Below are positions 27,592 to 35,287 of a stretch of DNA of 64,000 nt, one piece after another (the first letter of the stretch is position 1; the number at the start of each line of letters is the position of its first letter). The stretch comes from Bacteroidales bacterium (GTDB lineage Bacteria > Bacteroidota > Bacteroidia > Bacteroidales > UBA932), in assembly GCA_017553545.1 (NCBI GenBank), contig JAFZKT010000086.1, positions 1 through 64,000 of the forward strand, read 5' to 3'. The notes beneath the pieces are model-generated. The model saw only the letters and a list, made by a program, of their open reading frames with translations, searched no databases and was not told where the DNA came from. The translations under genes and the position numbers were made by a program.

Positions 27592-29229
27592 CTACTCCCT
27601 CACGGGGCGGATCTGAGTGCCCTGAAAACGGAAATAAACGTTCGTTAATTCGGGTTTTGAGACGGAGGAGTCGTAGCGGATGCAGATGCTGGACATCGCC
27701 CTATACTGTCCTTTCTCACAGGAAGAATAAACAAGCGCCCCCCGGTAATAATAGCCTGCGCTTCCGCTGGTACTGACACTGAGAAGATAGATGCTGTTCC
27801 CCGTACGGCGGCTGGTGACCAGATAGCCGGGTTTCCCGTTCCTTTGCTCCTCCGTCCAGTCACATTCGTCAGCCAACTCCTGCCATTCCGACGCCGTGGC
27901 CGTCCGCCAGGGCGCGCCCCAATTGGCTGTGGCGGCATCGTCTTCGGGTTCCAGCCGGGTCAAACGATCCACGTCAACGTTGTATTTTGTATAGACACCG
28001 TCCTTGTACCATTTGTAATTGTCGGACGTATACGTTTCCTTCGGCTCCACTTCTCCCCAGGCGTAAAAGTCACCGTCGTCCGCCTCCGTTTCGGCTCCTA
28101 CATTTTTAGGGGCCCAGAAAACGCTCAGGCCCATTTCCACGGCTCCTTCCGGAGCGGTTCGCGTGGTGGTGGAAAAGTCTTTGACCTCACCATAGGCTTC
28201 TTTCCCAGCCAACTTTGCCCCGGCGACGTAACTGTAGTCCGTAGCCATGTCCAGAATCGGCGTGACCGCTGTGAAACTTTGGTAATCTCCGCCAAAGTCG
28301 ACAGTCGCTTTGGCTTTGATTCCGTCGGCCTTCAGGCTCTCCAGCGAGGAGCCCCGCGGCCCCACCAGAAAAAACAGATCCGGCCCATAGAAACCCTTGA
28401 TATTCGGGGAAATGGAAGCAGTCAAAGTGGCCTTGACGGGGCCGGCCGATGCATCCAGCGTAGTGACGGACAGGTTCAACTCCGGCGTGGTGAAACTTTT
28501 TACATCCCCGTATACGATTTCTTCCCTGAATCTGGCGCAGGCCACGTAACTGTAGGTGGTAGAGGGCCACAGTTCCGCGATGCCGGCGCCGAAGGCACTG
28601 TTCCCGCCCTGTGCACCTTCCGCAAAGCTTGCATCAACCTTGGTACCGGATTGCTGCAGGGTTTCCAGGGTGGATCCTTCCGGGCCCCAGAGGAACCAGG
28701 CCTGAAGATAGACATCCTCTCCGGCATCCGAATCCAGCCGTCCGGGAAGGGTGGCGGAGAAGGGGGTGGATTCCGTAACGTCCAGGCTGACCACACCCGT
28801 GCGGAGCGACTTGGTGGTGAAACTGTTTATGTTCTCGGCCAGGATGAACTTCTCTCCTTCCGCTTCGTCCACCACATAGATGAGCGCTCGGAAATAGTAC
28901 GTGGTTTCGGGCTGAAGCATTTCGGAAATGTACGTGCTCACCTTGTGGTTTTCATCCGGAATACAGTCTTCGTCTCCCCAGGCGAAAGTCACTTCCCCCT
29001 TCATGGCATCCTCCACTGTAAGGGCGGCGTTGTCCGTCGATATCAAAAAGTAATAGAAAATATTCGGAGCTTCCTCTGAGGGATTGAAATAACCGTGGAG
29101 TATGGCGCCGCACTGGCCCACATTCGTGGCGTCCAGGGTCCAGCACTCCTTCCCCGCAAACGGGTCCCTGTTCTTGTTGCAGGACAGAAGAGGAAGGGCA
29201 AAGGCTAACAGCAGGAGGAACTTTTTCAT
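27592..29229 (-). CDS. Lipoprotein with FN3-like repeats and a C-terminal FISUMP-type domain
   Basis: 545 residues from ATG 29229, which gives a standard signal with lipobox LLSC followed by NKNRD; an upstream in-frame start would add nine non-signal residues. Three FN3-like domains (about 25-125, 130-225, 230-335) recur with TTYYFRA or TTYSYVAC-type endings. The C-terminal 200 residues are of the Fibrobacter paralogous (FISUMP) type: GLSVFWAPKNVGA, FYAWGEVEPK, DDAATANWGAPWRTATASEWQEL and a terminal RPVRE. The domain is common on Bacteroidota surface proteins and its role is unknown. A -7 box lies at 29262-29269. Two other genes here (43219 and 43950) carry the same terminal domain. Confidence 0.85.
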   Translation of the reverse strand: MKKFLLLLAFALPLLSCNKNRDPFAGKECWTLDATNVGQCGAILHGYFNPSEEAPNIFYYFLISTDNAALTVEDAMKGEVTFAWGDEDCIPDENHKVSTYISEMLQPETTYYFRALIYVVDEAEGEKFILAENINSFTTKSLRTGVVSLDVTESTPFSATLPGRLDSDAGEDVYLQAWFLWGPEGSTLETLQQSGTKVDASFAEGAQGGNSAFGAGIAELWPSTTYSYVACARFREEIVYGDVKSFTTPELNLSVTTLDASAGPVKATLTASISPNIKGFYGPDLFFLVGPRGSSLESLKADGIKAKATVDFGGDYQSFTAVTPILDMATDYSYVAGAKLAGKEAYGEVKDFSTTTRTAPEGAVEMGLSVFWAPKNVGAETEADDGDFYAWGEVEPKETYTSDNYKWYKDGVYTKYNVDVDRLTRLEPEDDAATANWGAPWRTATASEWQELADECDWTEEQRNGKPGYLVTSRRTGNSIYLLSVSTSGSAGYYYRGALVYSSCEKGQYRAMSSICIRYDSSVSKPELTNVYFRFQGTQIRPVRE

Positions 29230-29261
29230 ACCTGAGCAATTGTGTGTCTCCTGCAAAGATA

Positions 29262-29269
29262 ATGATTTT
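29262..29269 (-). promoter_or_regulatory. -7 box for the FN3/FISUMP lipoprotein
   Basis: TATCTTTG on the minus strand, 32 nt before the ATG at 29229. This marks the right-hand boundary of the transcript from the repeat-filled intergenic region. Confidence 0.65.
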
Positions 29270-29297
29270 CAGCGATTCGTGCATCGCGGGCTCAGCA

Positions 29298-29426
29298 CCA
29301 GCACGTGGGAGCATAAAAATATGGCGAAAATTTAGGTTCAGACGTGCTGCAGCACAGGAGAGCGTGAATATTTGCCAAAAAGTTGGGTTCAGACGTGCTG
29401 CCACCGGGTTAGGTGGACCTGGTCCT
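29298..29426. repeat. 128-bp dispersed repeat, copy 1
   Basis: Begins CCAGCACG and ends at a TGGACCTGGTCC palindrome. It matches 32741-32868 nearly base for base in the same orientation. Internally it is two diverged units of about 50 bp, each ending GTTCAGACGTGCTG. CAGCACGT and ACGTGCTG inside it can pair. The 29230-29586 gap holds only this repeat, the palindromes and the hairpins listed next. Confidence 0.85.
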
Positions 29427-29454
29427 GAGATTCGTGCACGATGGACCTGGTCCA
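29414..29454. repeat. Two TGGACCWGGTCCA palindromes
   Basis: One imperfect copy at 29414-29426 (last base t) and one perfect 13-bp copy at 29442-29454. These are the same motif clustered at 32531-32868 and 51625-51758. Confidence 0.9.
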
Positions 29455-29492
29455 AGACTTATTAACATGGCCCGAAGTCGTGCGGGTGCACC

Positions 29493-29566
29493 TAACGTCC
29501 CGAAAAATGGGACGTTAAGAGCAAAATCGGCCCAAAACGCTGCAGACGTCCCAAATTCCGGGACGT
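29493..29566. repeat. Pair of near-identical ACGTCCC/GGGACGT hairpins
   Basis: Hairpin 1 at 29493-29517 has 9-bp perfect arms (TAACGTCCC/GGGACGTTA, 7-nt loop). Hairpin 2 at 29546-29566 has 7-bp perfect arms (ACGTCCC/GGGACGT, 7-nt loop). Neither is followed by a T-run, so they look like a palindromic repeat unit rather than a terminator. Confidence 0.75.
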
Positions 29567-29586
29567 TAGACGCACTTCCGGATTCT

Positions 29587-29877
29587 TTATAGTTTGGTGA
29601 AATATCCCATCAATGCACGCTGGTAATCCAGCAGGGCATCCGTGCCGGCGCGCGTGATGCGGCAGACGGTGTGAGAAGCGCGGCCCTCCCCGCTGCGGGA
29701 AACCTTGATGTAGCCGGCTTCTTCCAGTTTGGTGATTTGGACACTGAGGTTCCCCGCCGTGGACTTCGTGAGCTCTTTCAGATACACGAAGTCTGCGTCG
29801 TCCAGCGAGTCCAGCGCCACCATTACCTTGAGGCGGAGCTCGTTGTGCAACAGGGGATTCAGGTCCTTAAATTCCAT
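29587..29877 (-). CDS. Winged-helix transcriptional regulator
   Basis: 96 residues, a single winged-helix domain of the PF13601 type: NELRLKVMVAL, DFVYLKELTKSTAGNLSVQITKLEEAGYI (recognition helix region) and a wing with KVSRSGEGRASHTVCRI. It is a likely cytoplasmic DNA-binding repressor or activator. Its start overlaps the end of the upstream membrane-protein gene by 11 bp, so the two are translationally coupled and it probably controls its own operon. Confidence 0.85.
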   Translation of the reverse strand: MEFKDLNPLLHNELRLKVMVALDSLDDADFVYLKELTKSTAGNLSVQITKLEEAGYIKVSRSGEGRASHTVCRITRAGTDALLDYQRALMGYFTKL

Positions 29878-30454
29878 TCTTTACACTTCTTTTATAAAGC
29901 AAGCCGGGGATGACCAGGGCGCAGACGGCCACCAGAGCCAGCGCCGGCATCTGCCAGGTCCAAAGTTCTCCCCGGAGGAGGAAGGAGCCCAGGCCGATGG
30001 CTACACCCCCAATCCCTCCAATCACCTTGGGCCGGAAGCGGTTCACTTCCCCGGTGACAAAGGCGCCAATCCCGATGAGCAGGCCGATGAGCGGGATGCC
30101 CAGGGTTTCGAATTCATCGGCCAGTCCGAAGACGAATCCGCCCACCGCGCAGGCTGCTCCCATCAGGATCCAGCAGTCCAGGATGACCTTGGACTCATGC
30201 GTCCTGGCGTGTGTGCGCCGGCGGTCTTTCTTCAGGAGGACTATCATCCAGGGCCAGCCGATGACTACGGCCCCGGCCCAGACCCACAGGCACCATGGCT
30301 GGTGCAGAAGTTCCCACAGGGCGAACTGCAGCAGGAAAAATGCGGCCGTAAGGCTACCCCAGAGCAGGAAAAGGTTCTCCCCCGTGGGGACCTTCTCCAT
30401 ATCCACTTTGCCCCTGGTACGGGCAATCACTTCGAGTGCGTCGAATTGTTCCAT
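29867..30454 (-). CDS. Multi-pass membrane protein coupled to a winged-helix regulator
   Basis: 195 residues with about five to six hydrophobic segments (near residues 28-48, 53-72, 92-110, 118-136, 142-160, 165-185) and no recognised motif. In Bacteroidota such proteins often sit directly before a PF13601 regulator, as here. A -7 box (TATCTTTG, minus strand 30463-30470) lies 8 nt before the ATG. The pair may be a membrane sensor with its DNA-binding partner, which is inference. Confidence 0.75.
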   Translation of the reverse strand: MEQFDALEVIARTRGKVDMEKVPTGENLFLLWGSLTAAFFLLQFALWELLHQPWCLWVWAGAVVIGWPWMIVLLKKDRRRTHARTHESKVILDCWILMGAACAVGGFVFGLADEFETLGIPLIGLLIGIGAFVTGEVNRFRPKVIGGIGGVAIGLGSFLLRGELWTWQMPALALVAVCALVIPGLLYKRSVKNGI

Positions 30455-30462
30455 ATCAGGGG

Positions 30463-30470
30463 CAAAGATA
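30463..30470 (-). promoter_or_regulatory. -7 box for the membrane protein/regulator pair
   Basis: TATCTTTG on the minus strand with 8 nt to the ATG at 30454. Confidence 0.65.
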
Positions 30471-30485
30471 GCGAATAAATCCGAG

Positions 30486-30510
30486 ATTCCCGGTCAAGCC
30501 GGGAATGACG
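30486..30510. repeat. Short REP-like hairpin followed by GACG
   Basis: ATTCCCGG (30486-30493), loop TCAAG, CCGGGAAT (30499-30506), then GACG. The same architecture occurs inside mutL (58749-58774) and, inverted, inside the threonylcarbamoyl-AMP synthase gene (61486-61511). It abuts the stop codon at 30511. Confidence 0.85.
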
Positions 30511-32436
30511 TTAATTGTGGTTTACGTATATGGTACTGGTCTTTCTATTGTCATACTTCAGCCGGAAGATAATCTGGGTGCCGTAGGAAGTCCCGCCGCC
30601 CGGATTGCTCTTGGTGCGCTGAAGCTTTGGATGATCGTCCTTGCCGCCCATGCCGGAGAAGGCGAAGCCGTCGTAGTCGTTCGCGAGTTCAACGTCGGCC
30701 CAGTTCCAATAGGCATCCTCAGGAGTAGTGATCACGCCCACTTCCATACCCATAGGATAATTGCACACGCCGTTTTCTCCGCCATTGGTCCAGGGTTCAA
30801 AAGCGCCGTTACTGTGCCTATAGGTAATCTGGAAGGAGGTGGGCTTATGATGAACCACCTTTACGGGGATGGTGAACTTGACGCTGTGGTCGGTCACACT
30901 GCGGAAGATCAGGTTGAACTCTCCTTCCGGGATGCCCTTCTTGAAGTCGACATATTTTCCGTAAGGATTGTAATACAACTTGTTATAGTTCTGCGTAGCG
31001 GGGTCAATCTCTATGCCGTAACCGGTGAAAGAGGAGCCTTCGGGCGTCCATTTATCCACCGTAAGCCAGATGGAGTCGCTACCCCATCCGTAAGCGGGAT
31101 CATTCTCGACCACGATATAATCGGCGGAACTGTTTTGCATCGAAAGGGAGAATGAAGAGTACCCGGGACCGTTGTAGAGGGAGATCCTGCTGGTCATGTC
31201 CGTGCCGGCATAGCCGAAAGTCAGTTCCACCTTCTCATTGTCGGCCGACTGCGTGGCGGTGAGCTTCTGCGTGGAAGCATCCCAGCGGAACCAGTTTCCG
31301 GACTGACTGTTACGGGTCTGACTGTTGAGCGTCACCTTGCTCCAGTCGAATTTGGCGCCGGCCGTCCAGGAGGCCGTCAGGGTGATGGACTGGCCCGGAG
31401 CCACCCAGTTGGCGGGGTAATCCAGAGAGAAATCTGACAGGTCGGCCACCAGTTCGTCCACAGTAGCGTTTCCGCAAATGGTATATTCACCGTCGGGGAT
31501 ATAGGTTTGCGTTTCCGCATCCCAAACCTCGTTTTCAAAGACAAGCACAAAGAGGAACTGGTACTGGCCGCTGTAAGCCTTGGTCCCGGACTTTTCCTTG
31601 AGCCACATCTGGCTGCTGCCGTCCATTTTGACATTGCCGCCCTGACCGACGTGGGCATCAATCATATTGTCCTGACCCATCCTGAATGTCCCCATCTTGG
31701 CGCCGGCCCAGGGATATTTGCTGTAGAATTCCTGGTTGATTGTGACGAGTTTGTTGGCTACATCAAGAGGAATCTCCCCGTTGAGCCAGCCCTTGGTATT
31801 ATTATTCTCATCCTCGTCCATACATTCCACGTGGATGCACTGTTTGGTCCCGTCCATCCAACTGGTGCCTTCATACCAGCTGGAATACTGCTGCGGAAGG
31901 TCGAAGACGTACACTTCTCCTCCCTTCTTCTGGATGGAGTATTTGTTGTCCTTCAACTCCTGCGCTTTCTTGATGGGCTCGTCGCCGATGGGATCCGGCG
32001 CACTCAGGGGCAGGACCTCGGCGGTGGCCACGGCAAGGGTGCCCTGCTGCAGCAGGTCTCCGGTGGATTCATCGCCCTTCACCTTGATGACCGTTCCCTT
32101 GACCGTACCGCCCGTGAAGGATTCCGGATTGGGAGCGGTAAAGGTGACGGTAACGCTTCCGCTCGCGTCCGTGGTGACGGATGCGGGACTCACCGAGCCG
32201 TTAACACCTTCGAAGTTGATGGTTGCGACATAGTGCGAAAGGTTTAGGGCCTGGTCACCGGCCATAAAGGAGAAATTGAACGTGAAAACTGCTGTGCCGG
32301 CCGCGGAAATCTTCGCGGAAGCAGGCGAAACCTTGAGTACGGCCTGGTGATCACGGAGTTCGATGGGATCTGTGCAGGACACAGCCAGCCCGGCCGCCAG
32401 GGCCAGCATGGAAAGAAGTTTTACGGATTTCATCAT
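30511..32436 (-). CDS. Large lipoprotein with N-terminal Ig-like domain
   Basis: 641 residues (640 if the second of two adjacent ATGs is used); lipobox AVSC followed by TDPIELRD. Residues about 32-130 look like a bacterial Ig-like domain (VSPASAKISAAGTAVFTF, then VTTDASGSVTVTFTAP). The remaining 500 residues form beta-rich domains without a motif I recognise, including two segments with Trp/Tyr-rich strands. It is a likely cell-surface protein of unknown ligand. A TAGCTTTG box (minus strand 32470-32477) is the probable promoter. A REP-like hairpin directly follows the stop. Confidence 0.75.
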   Translation of the reverse strand: MMKSVKLLSMLALAAGLAVSCTDPIELRDHQAVLKVSPASAKISAAGTAVFTFNFSFMAGDQALNLSHYVATINFEGVNGSVSPASVTTDASGSVTVTFTAPNPESFTGGTVKGTVIKVKGDESTGDLLQQGTLAVATAEVLPLSAPDPIGDEPIKKAQELKDNKYSIQKKGGEVYVFDLPQQYSSWYEGTSWMDGTKQCIHVECMDEDENNNTKGWLNGEIPLDVANKLVTINQEFYSKYPWAGAKMGTFRMGQDNMIDAHVGQGGNVKMDGSSQMWLKEKSGTKAYSGQYQFLFVLVFENEVWDAETQTYIPDGEYTICGNATVDELVADLSDFSLDYPANWVAPGQSITLTASWTAGAKFDWSKVTLNSQTRNSQSGNWFRWDASTQKLTATQSADNEKVELTFGYAGTDMTSRISLYNGPGYSSFSLSMQNSSADYIVVENDPAYGWGSDSIWLTVDKWTPEGSSFTGYGIEIDPATQNYNKLYYNPYGKYVDFKKGIPEGEFNLIFRSVTDHSVKFTIPVKVVHHKPTSFQITYRHSNGAFEPWTNGGENGVCNYPMGMEVGVITTPEDAYWNWADVELANDYDGFAFSGMGGKDDHPKLQRTKSNPGGGTSYGTQIIFRLKYDNRKTSTIYVNHN

Positions 32437-32469
32437 TATGTGTATTTAAGTTTATTTTCTAAACTTTCG

Positions 32470-32477
32470 CAAAGCTA
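32470..32477 (-). promoter_or_regulatory. -7 box for the Ig-like lipoprotein
   Basis: TAGCTTTG on the minus strand, 33 nt before the ATG at 32436; fits TAnnTTTG. Confidence 0.6.
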
Positions 32478-32530
32478 ATTAAAGTTTACGGAATAAACAA
32501 ATGGTCCCCACAATACAGGATAAGGTGTGT

Positions 32531-32736
32531 TGGACCTGGTCCAAGGGGTTTTTGGACGTGGTTTAATTTTAGGTGCTGGACCAGGTCCAGCGGATGTGCC
32601 TTCTACGGATCCCCAATGGCATAGTGGTGGACCTGGTCCAGGGGGTAAAATGAAACCTCGTCCAAATATCAAGGGGACCACGACCAATAATGTGGTGGAC
32701 CAGGTCCAAAGATCCGTGCACGATGGACCTGGTCCA
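32531..32736. repeat. Cluster of TGGACCWGGTCCA palindromes
   Basis: Perfect 13-bp copies at 32531-32543, 32577-32589, 32628-32640, 32696-32708 and 32724-32736, with degenerate copies near 32553 and 32655. The 32577-32708 part lines up in order and spacing with 51649-51758. ORFs through it reflect the repeat (GGA CCA GGT CCA reads Gly-Pro-Gly-Pro) and I do not call them genes. The whole 32437-32937 gap is repeat plus promoters. Confidence 0.9.
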
Positions 32737-32740
32737 ACGG

Positions 32741-32868
32741 CCAGCACGGGGGAGCATAAAAATATGGCGATAATTGAGGTTCAGACGTGCTCCAGCACAG
32801 GAGAGCGTGAATATTAGCCAAATAGTCGGGTTCAGACGTGCTGCCAACGGGTTGGGTGGACCGGTCCA
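32741..32868. repeat. 128-bp dispersed repeat, copy 2
   Basis: Near-identical to 29298-29426, same orientation, again ending at a palindrome, here TGGACCGGTCCA (32857-32868, 12 bp without the central base). Confidence 0.85.
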
Positions 32869-32937
32869 AGGGGTATTTAGATGAGGATTCGCCGGGAGAG
32901 GCGGCGATTCCGCGAAAAATGCGTATTTTTGCATTTA

Positions 32938-34422
32938 ATGAAACGATTCTTCACACTTGCGGCGGCGCTCCTGCTGCCGCTGATGGCGCAGGCGCAGGCG
33001 CAAAAGCCCCTGACCGCCCAGCAATACCTGGACAGGATGGCCAAACAGAAGGCCCTCAAGGGCACGCTGCTGGGGGTGACGGTGAGAGGGGCCGACGGCA
33101 AGACGCTGGCCTCCTGCAACCAGGATCTCCGCCTCACCCCGGCCAGCAACCTGAAACTGATCACCACGGGCTGCGCCCTGCATCAGTTTGGGGCGGATTA
33201 CCGCTTCGAAACCCGGCTGGGCTACACGGGCTGCATCGACGGGGACGGCACCCTGCACGGAGACCTTTACATCATCGGCGGCGGGGACCCCACCACGGGA
33301 GCCGGGGACAAAATCAGCACCCCCGCGGACGCCCTGTTCGGCCAATGGGAAAAACTCCTCCGGCAAGCCGGCATCAAAAGGATTGACGGCCGCATCATCG
33401 GCAATGGACACAGCTACGAAGGGCATCTGGAGCACGCTTCATGGAACTACGACGACCTGGGAACCTATTACGGAGCAGGCATGAACGCCCTGTGCTTCTA
33501 TGAAAATGCCATCGACTTCGACGTATCGGCCACCCGGGAAGGAGAGCCTGTCAGTTTTGTCCAGACCTACCCGGAAACCCCCTGGGCGCACACGGGGAAC
33601 TACAGTTTCACCGGACCGGCCGGCAGCGGCAACAGCCTGTATCTGTTCACCACGGACCTGGCCCCCTATGCGGAACTTCGCGGCACCTTTGCCGTGGACC
33701 GCGACCCAAAGACCGAGCATTTCGCCAACAAATACGGGGACCTGAGCTGCTCCTTTGAATTCTTCAAGAGCCTGCAGGCCGACAGCCTGGAAGTGACGGG
33801 CGGCTATGCCCGCGTGAACCGCAGCGGCCGCATCGAAGGACCGGACTTCGTCCCGCAGGAAAGCGCCGGGACGCCCGAAGTTTTCATCGGCCGGACCAAA
33901 AGCCCCAAACTGGAGGATATCGCCCGCGAGACCAACTGGCGCAGCGACAACTTTTACGCCGAGGCCCTCCTCCGCGCGATGGGGGAAAAAGAAACCGGCT
34001 ATGCCGTCTATGACAGCTGCGCCGTGGCCAGGAAAAATGTCCTGGATCAACTGAAACTGAGTACGGACGGCATCCAGCTGGTGGACGGCAGCGGCCTTTC
34101 GCGGGCCAATTATGTGTCGGCCCGATGGCTGGCGGACTTCCTGGACGCCATGAAAAAGAGTCCCGCCTTCCCGGCCTTCCTGAGCAGCCTCCCCGCCCCC
34201 GGACAGGGAACGCTGAAGGTGGTAAAACTGGGCGAAGGGGCCGACAAGGTGCGGATGAAAAGCGGTTCCATGAACGGGGTTCTGTGTTATTCCGGCTACA
34301 TTCTGGATGAGGAGGGAAACCCTTCCATCACCTTCTCCATCCTCACCAACAACGCCGTCGCTCCCATGCGCGAAGTGCGCGCCGCGCTCGCGGGGTTTCT
34401 TGATTTTTTACTATCTTTGTAG
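32938..34422 (+). CDS. dacB: D-alanyl-D-alanine carboxypeptidase/endopeptidase, PBP4 (DacB) type
   Basis: 494 residues from ATG 32938, which gives a clean cleavable signal (AAALLLPLMAQAQAQ); upstream in-frame codons belong to the repeat-derived spacer. Class C penicillin-binding protein motifs are S-x-x-K at Ser70-Asn-Leu-Lys73 (TPASNLKL) and the KTG equivalent KSG at 441-443 (RMKSGSMNG), with the YGAGMNAL segment typical of PBP4. It trims or cleaves peptidoglycan peptides in the periplasm. A TATTTTTG box lies at 32923-32930, 7 nt before the ATG. It begins a run of envelope genes; the next ORF starts 6 bp downstream. Confidence 0.9.
   Translation: MKRFFTLAAALLLPLMAQAQAQKPLTAQQYLDRMAKQKALKGTLLGVTVRGADGKTLASCNQDLRLTPASNLKLITTGCALHQFGADYRFETRLGYTGCIDGDGTLHGDLYIIGGGDPTTGAGDKISTPADALFGQWEKLLRQAGIKRIDGRIIGNGHSYEGHLEHASWNYDDLGTYYGAGMNALCFYENAIDFDVSATREGEPVSFVQTYPETPWAHTGNYSFTGPAGSGNSLYLFTTDLAPYAELRGTFAVDRDPKTEHFANKYGDLSCSFEFFKSLQADSLEVTGGYARVNRSGRIEGPDFVPQESAGTPEVFIGRTKSPKLEDIARETNWRSDNFYAEALLRAMGEKETGYAVYDSCAVARKNVLDQLKLSTDGIQLVDGSGLSRANYVSARWLADFLDAMKKSPAFPAFLSSLPAPGQGTLKVVKLGEGADKVRMKSGSMNGVLCYSGYILDEEGNPSITFSILTNNAVAPMREVRAALAGFLDFLLSL
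34412..34419 (+). promoter_or_regulatory. -7 box embedded in the last codons of dacB
   Basis: TATCTTTG overlaps the final sense codons before the dacB stop and lies 9 nt before the ATG at 34429, so the chaperone genes can be transcribed independently of dacB. Confidence 0.6.
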
Positions 34423-34428
34423 ATTGCA

Positions 34429-35283
34429 ATGCGCAAGTGGCTTATCATACTGCTCACCTTGTGCCCGGCGGTCTTCTGGCAGTGCGGGCAGGGGTCCGAT
34501 GAACTCCTCCGCGGAAAGCTCGTGGCCAAGGTGGGCGAACACAGGCTCTACCAGAGCCAGCTGCAAAGCTACATCCCCGTGGGCGTGAGTCCGGAGGACA
34601 GCGCGGCCCTCGCCACCCGTTACATCAACGCCTGGGCGGAGGACCTGCTCCTGCTGGACATGGCCGAAGAACAGCTTTCGGAGGCCGACAAAAACGTGAA
34701 CGAGGAACTGGAAGAATACCGCAAGACCCTCCTGAAGTACCGCTACCGGCAACTGTACGTCCTCCAGCGCCTGGACACCCTCATCACCGAGGAAGAGGTG
34801 GAAGCCTATTACAATGCCAACAAAGACAGATTCCGCCTGGACAGGCCCGTCATCAAGGCCCGCTACATGATAATCCCGGAGAATTCCCGCAGCCTGGAGT
34901 CCCTCAAAAAGAAGATGTCCTCCAACGACGAAATGGAGGTGACGGAGGCCGACAGCCTGGCCCGCTATGCCACCCTGAAGTATGTGGATGCATCGGACAC
35001 CTGGATGGACGCCATCACCCTGGGACAGGAAGTGGGGACGGAATGGCAGAGCCTCCTGAAGTCCATCAACAAGCACTTCGCGGAAGTCCCCGACGAAGCC
35101 GGCAACCTGCACGTCGCCTACATAGTGGAAATGGTGCAGGAAGGCAAGCCCGCCCCGCAGGAGTATGTGAGGGAACGCATCCGGGAGCTGATATTGAGCA
35201 ACCGGAAACACAAGTTGGAAAGCGATTTGGAACGGGACTTGCTGGAAGACGCCCGGCGTACGCAAAAGTTTGTAATTTTCTAA
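34429..35283 (+). CDS. SurA-like periplasmic chaperone lipoprotein without a rotamase domain
   Basis: 284 residues; signal with lipobox FWQC followed by GQGSDE. The N-terminal helical part (VAKVGEHRLYQSQLQSYIP, then RYINAWAEDLLLLDMAE) resembles SurA/PpiC chaperone domains. The segment EEEVEAYYNANKDRFRLDRPVIKARYMII matches the linker before a parvulin domain, but the parvulin signature itself is weak or absent. It is probably a dedicated OMP-assembly helper working with the SurA-like protein encoded 4 bp downstream. Confidence 0.75.
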   Translation: MRKWLIILLTLCPAVFWQCGQGSDELLRGKLVAKVGEHRLYQSQLQSYIPVGVSPEDSAALATRYINAWAEDLLLLDMAEEQLSEADKNVNEELEEYRKTLLKYRYRQLYVLQRLDTLITEEEVEAYYNANKDRFRLDRPVIKARYMIIPENSRSLESLKKKMSSNDEMEVTEADSLARYATLKYVDASDTWMDAITLGQEVGTEWQSLLKSINKHFAEVPDEAGNLHVAYIVEMVQEGKPAPQEYVRERIRELILSNRKHKLESDLERDLLEDARRTQKFVIF

Positions 35284-35287
35284 TTGT

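Noticed and set aside
29493..29566. Terminator role for the ACGTCCC hairpins
   Set aside because: No T-run follows on either strand.
32527..32934. ORFs on both strands through the palindrome cluster (Gly-Pro-Gly-Pro repeats)
   Set aside because: The apparent proteins are simply translations of the TGGACCWGGTCCA repeats, show no signal peptide or domain, and similar frames appear at the other repeat copies.
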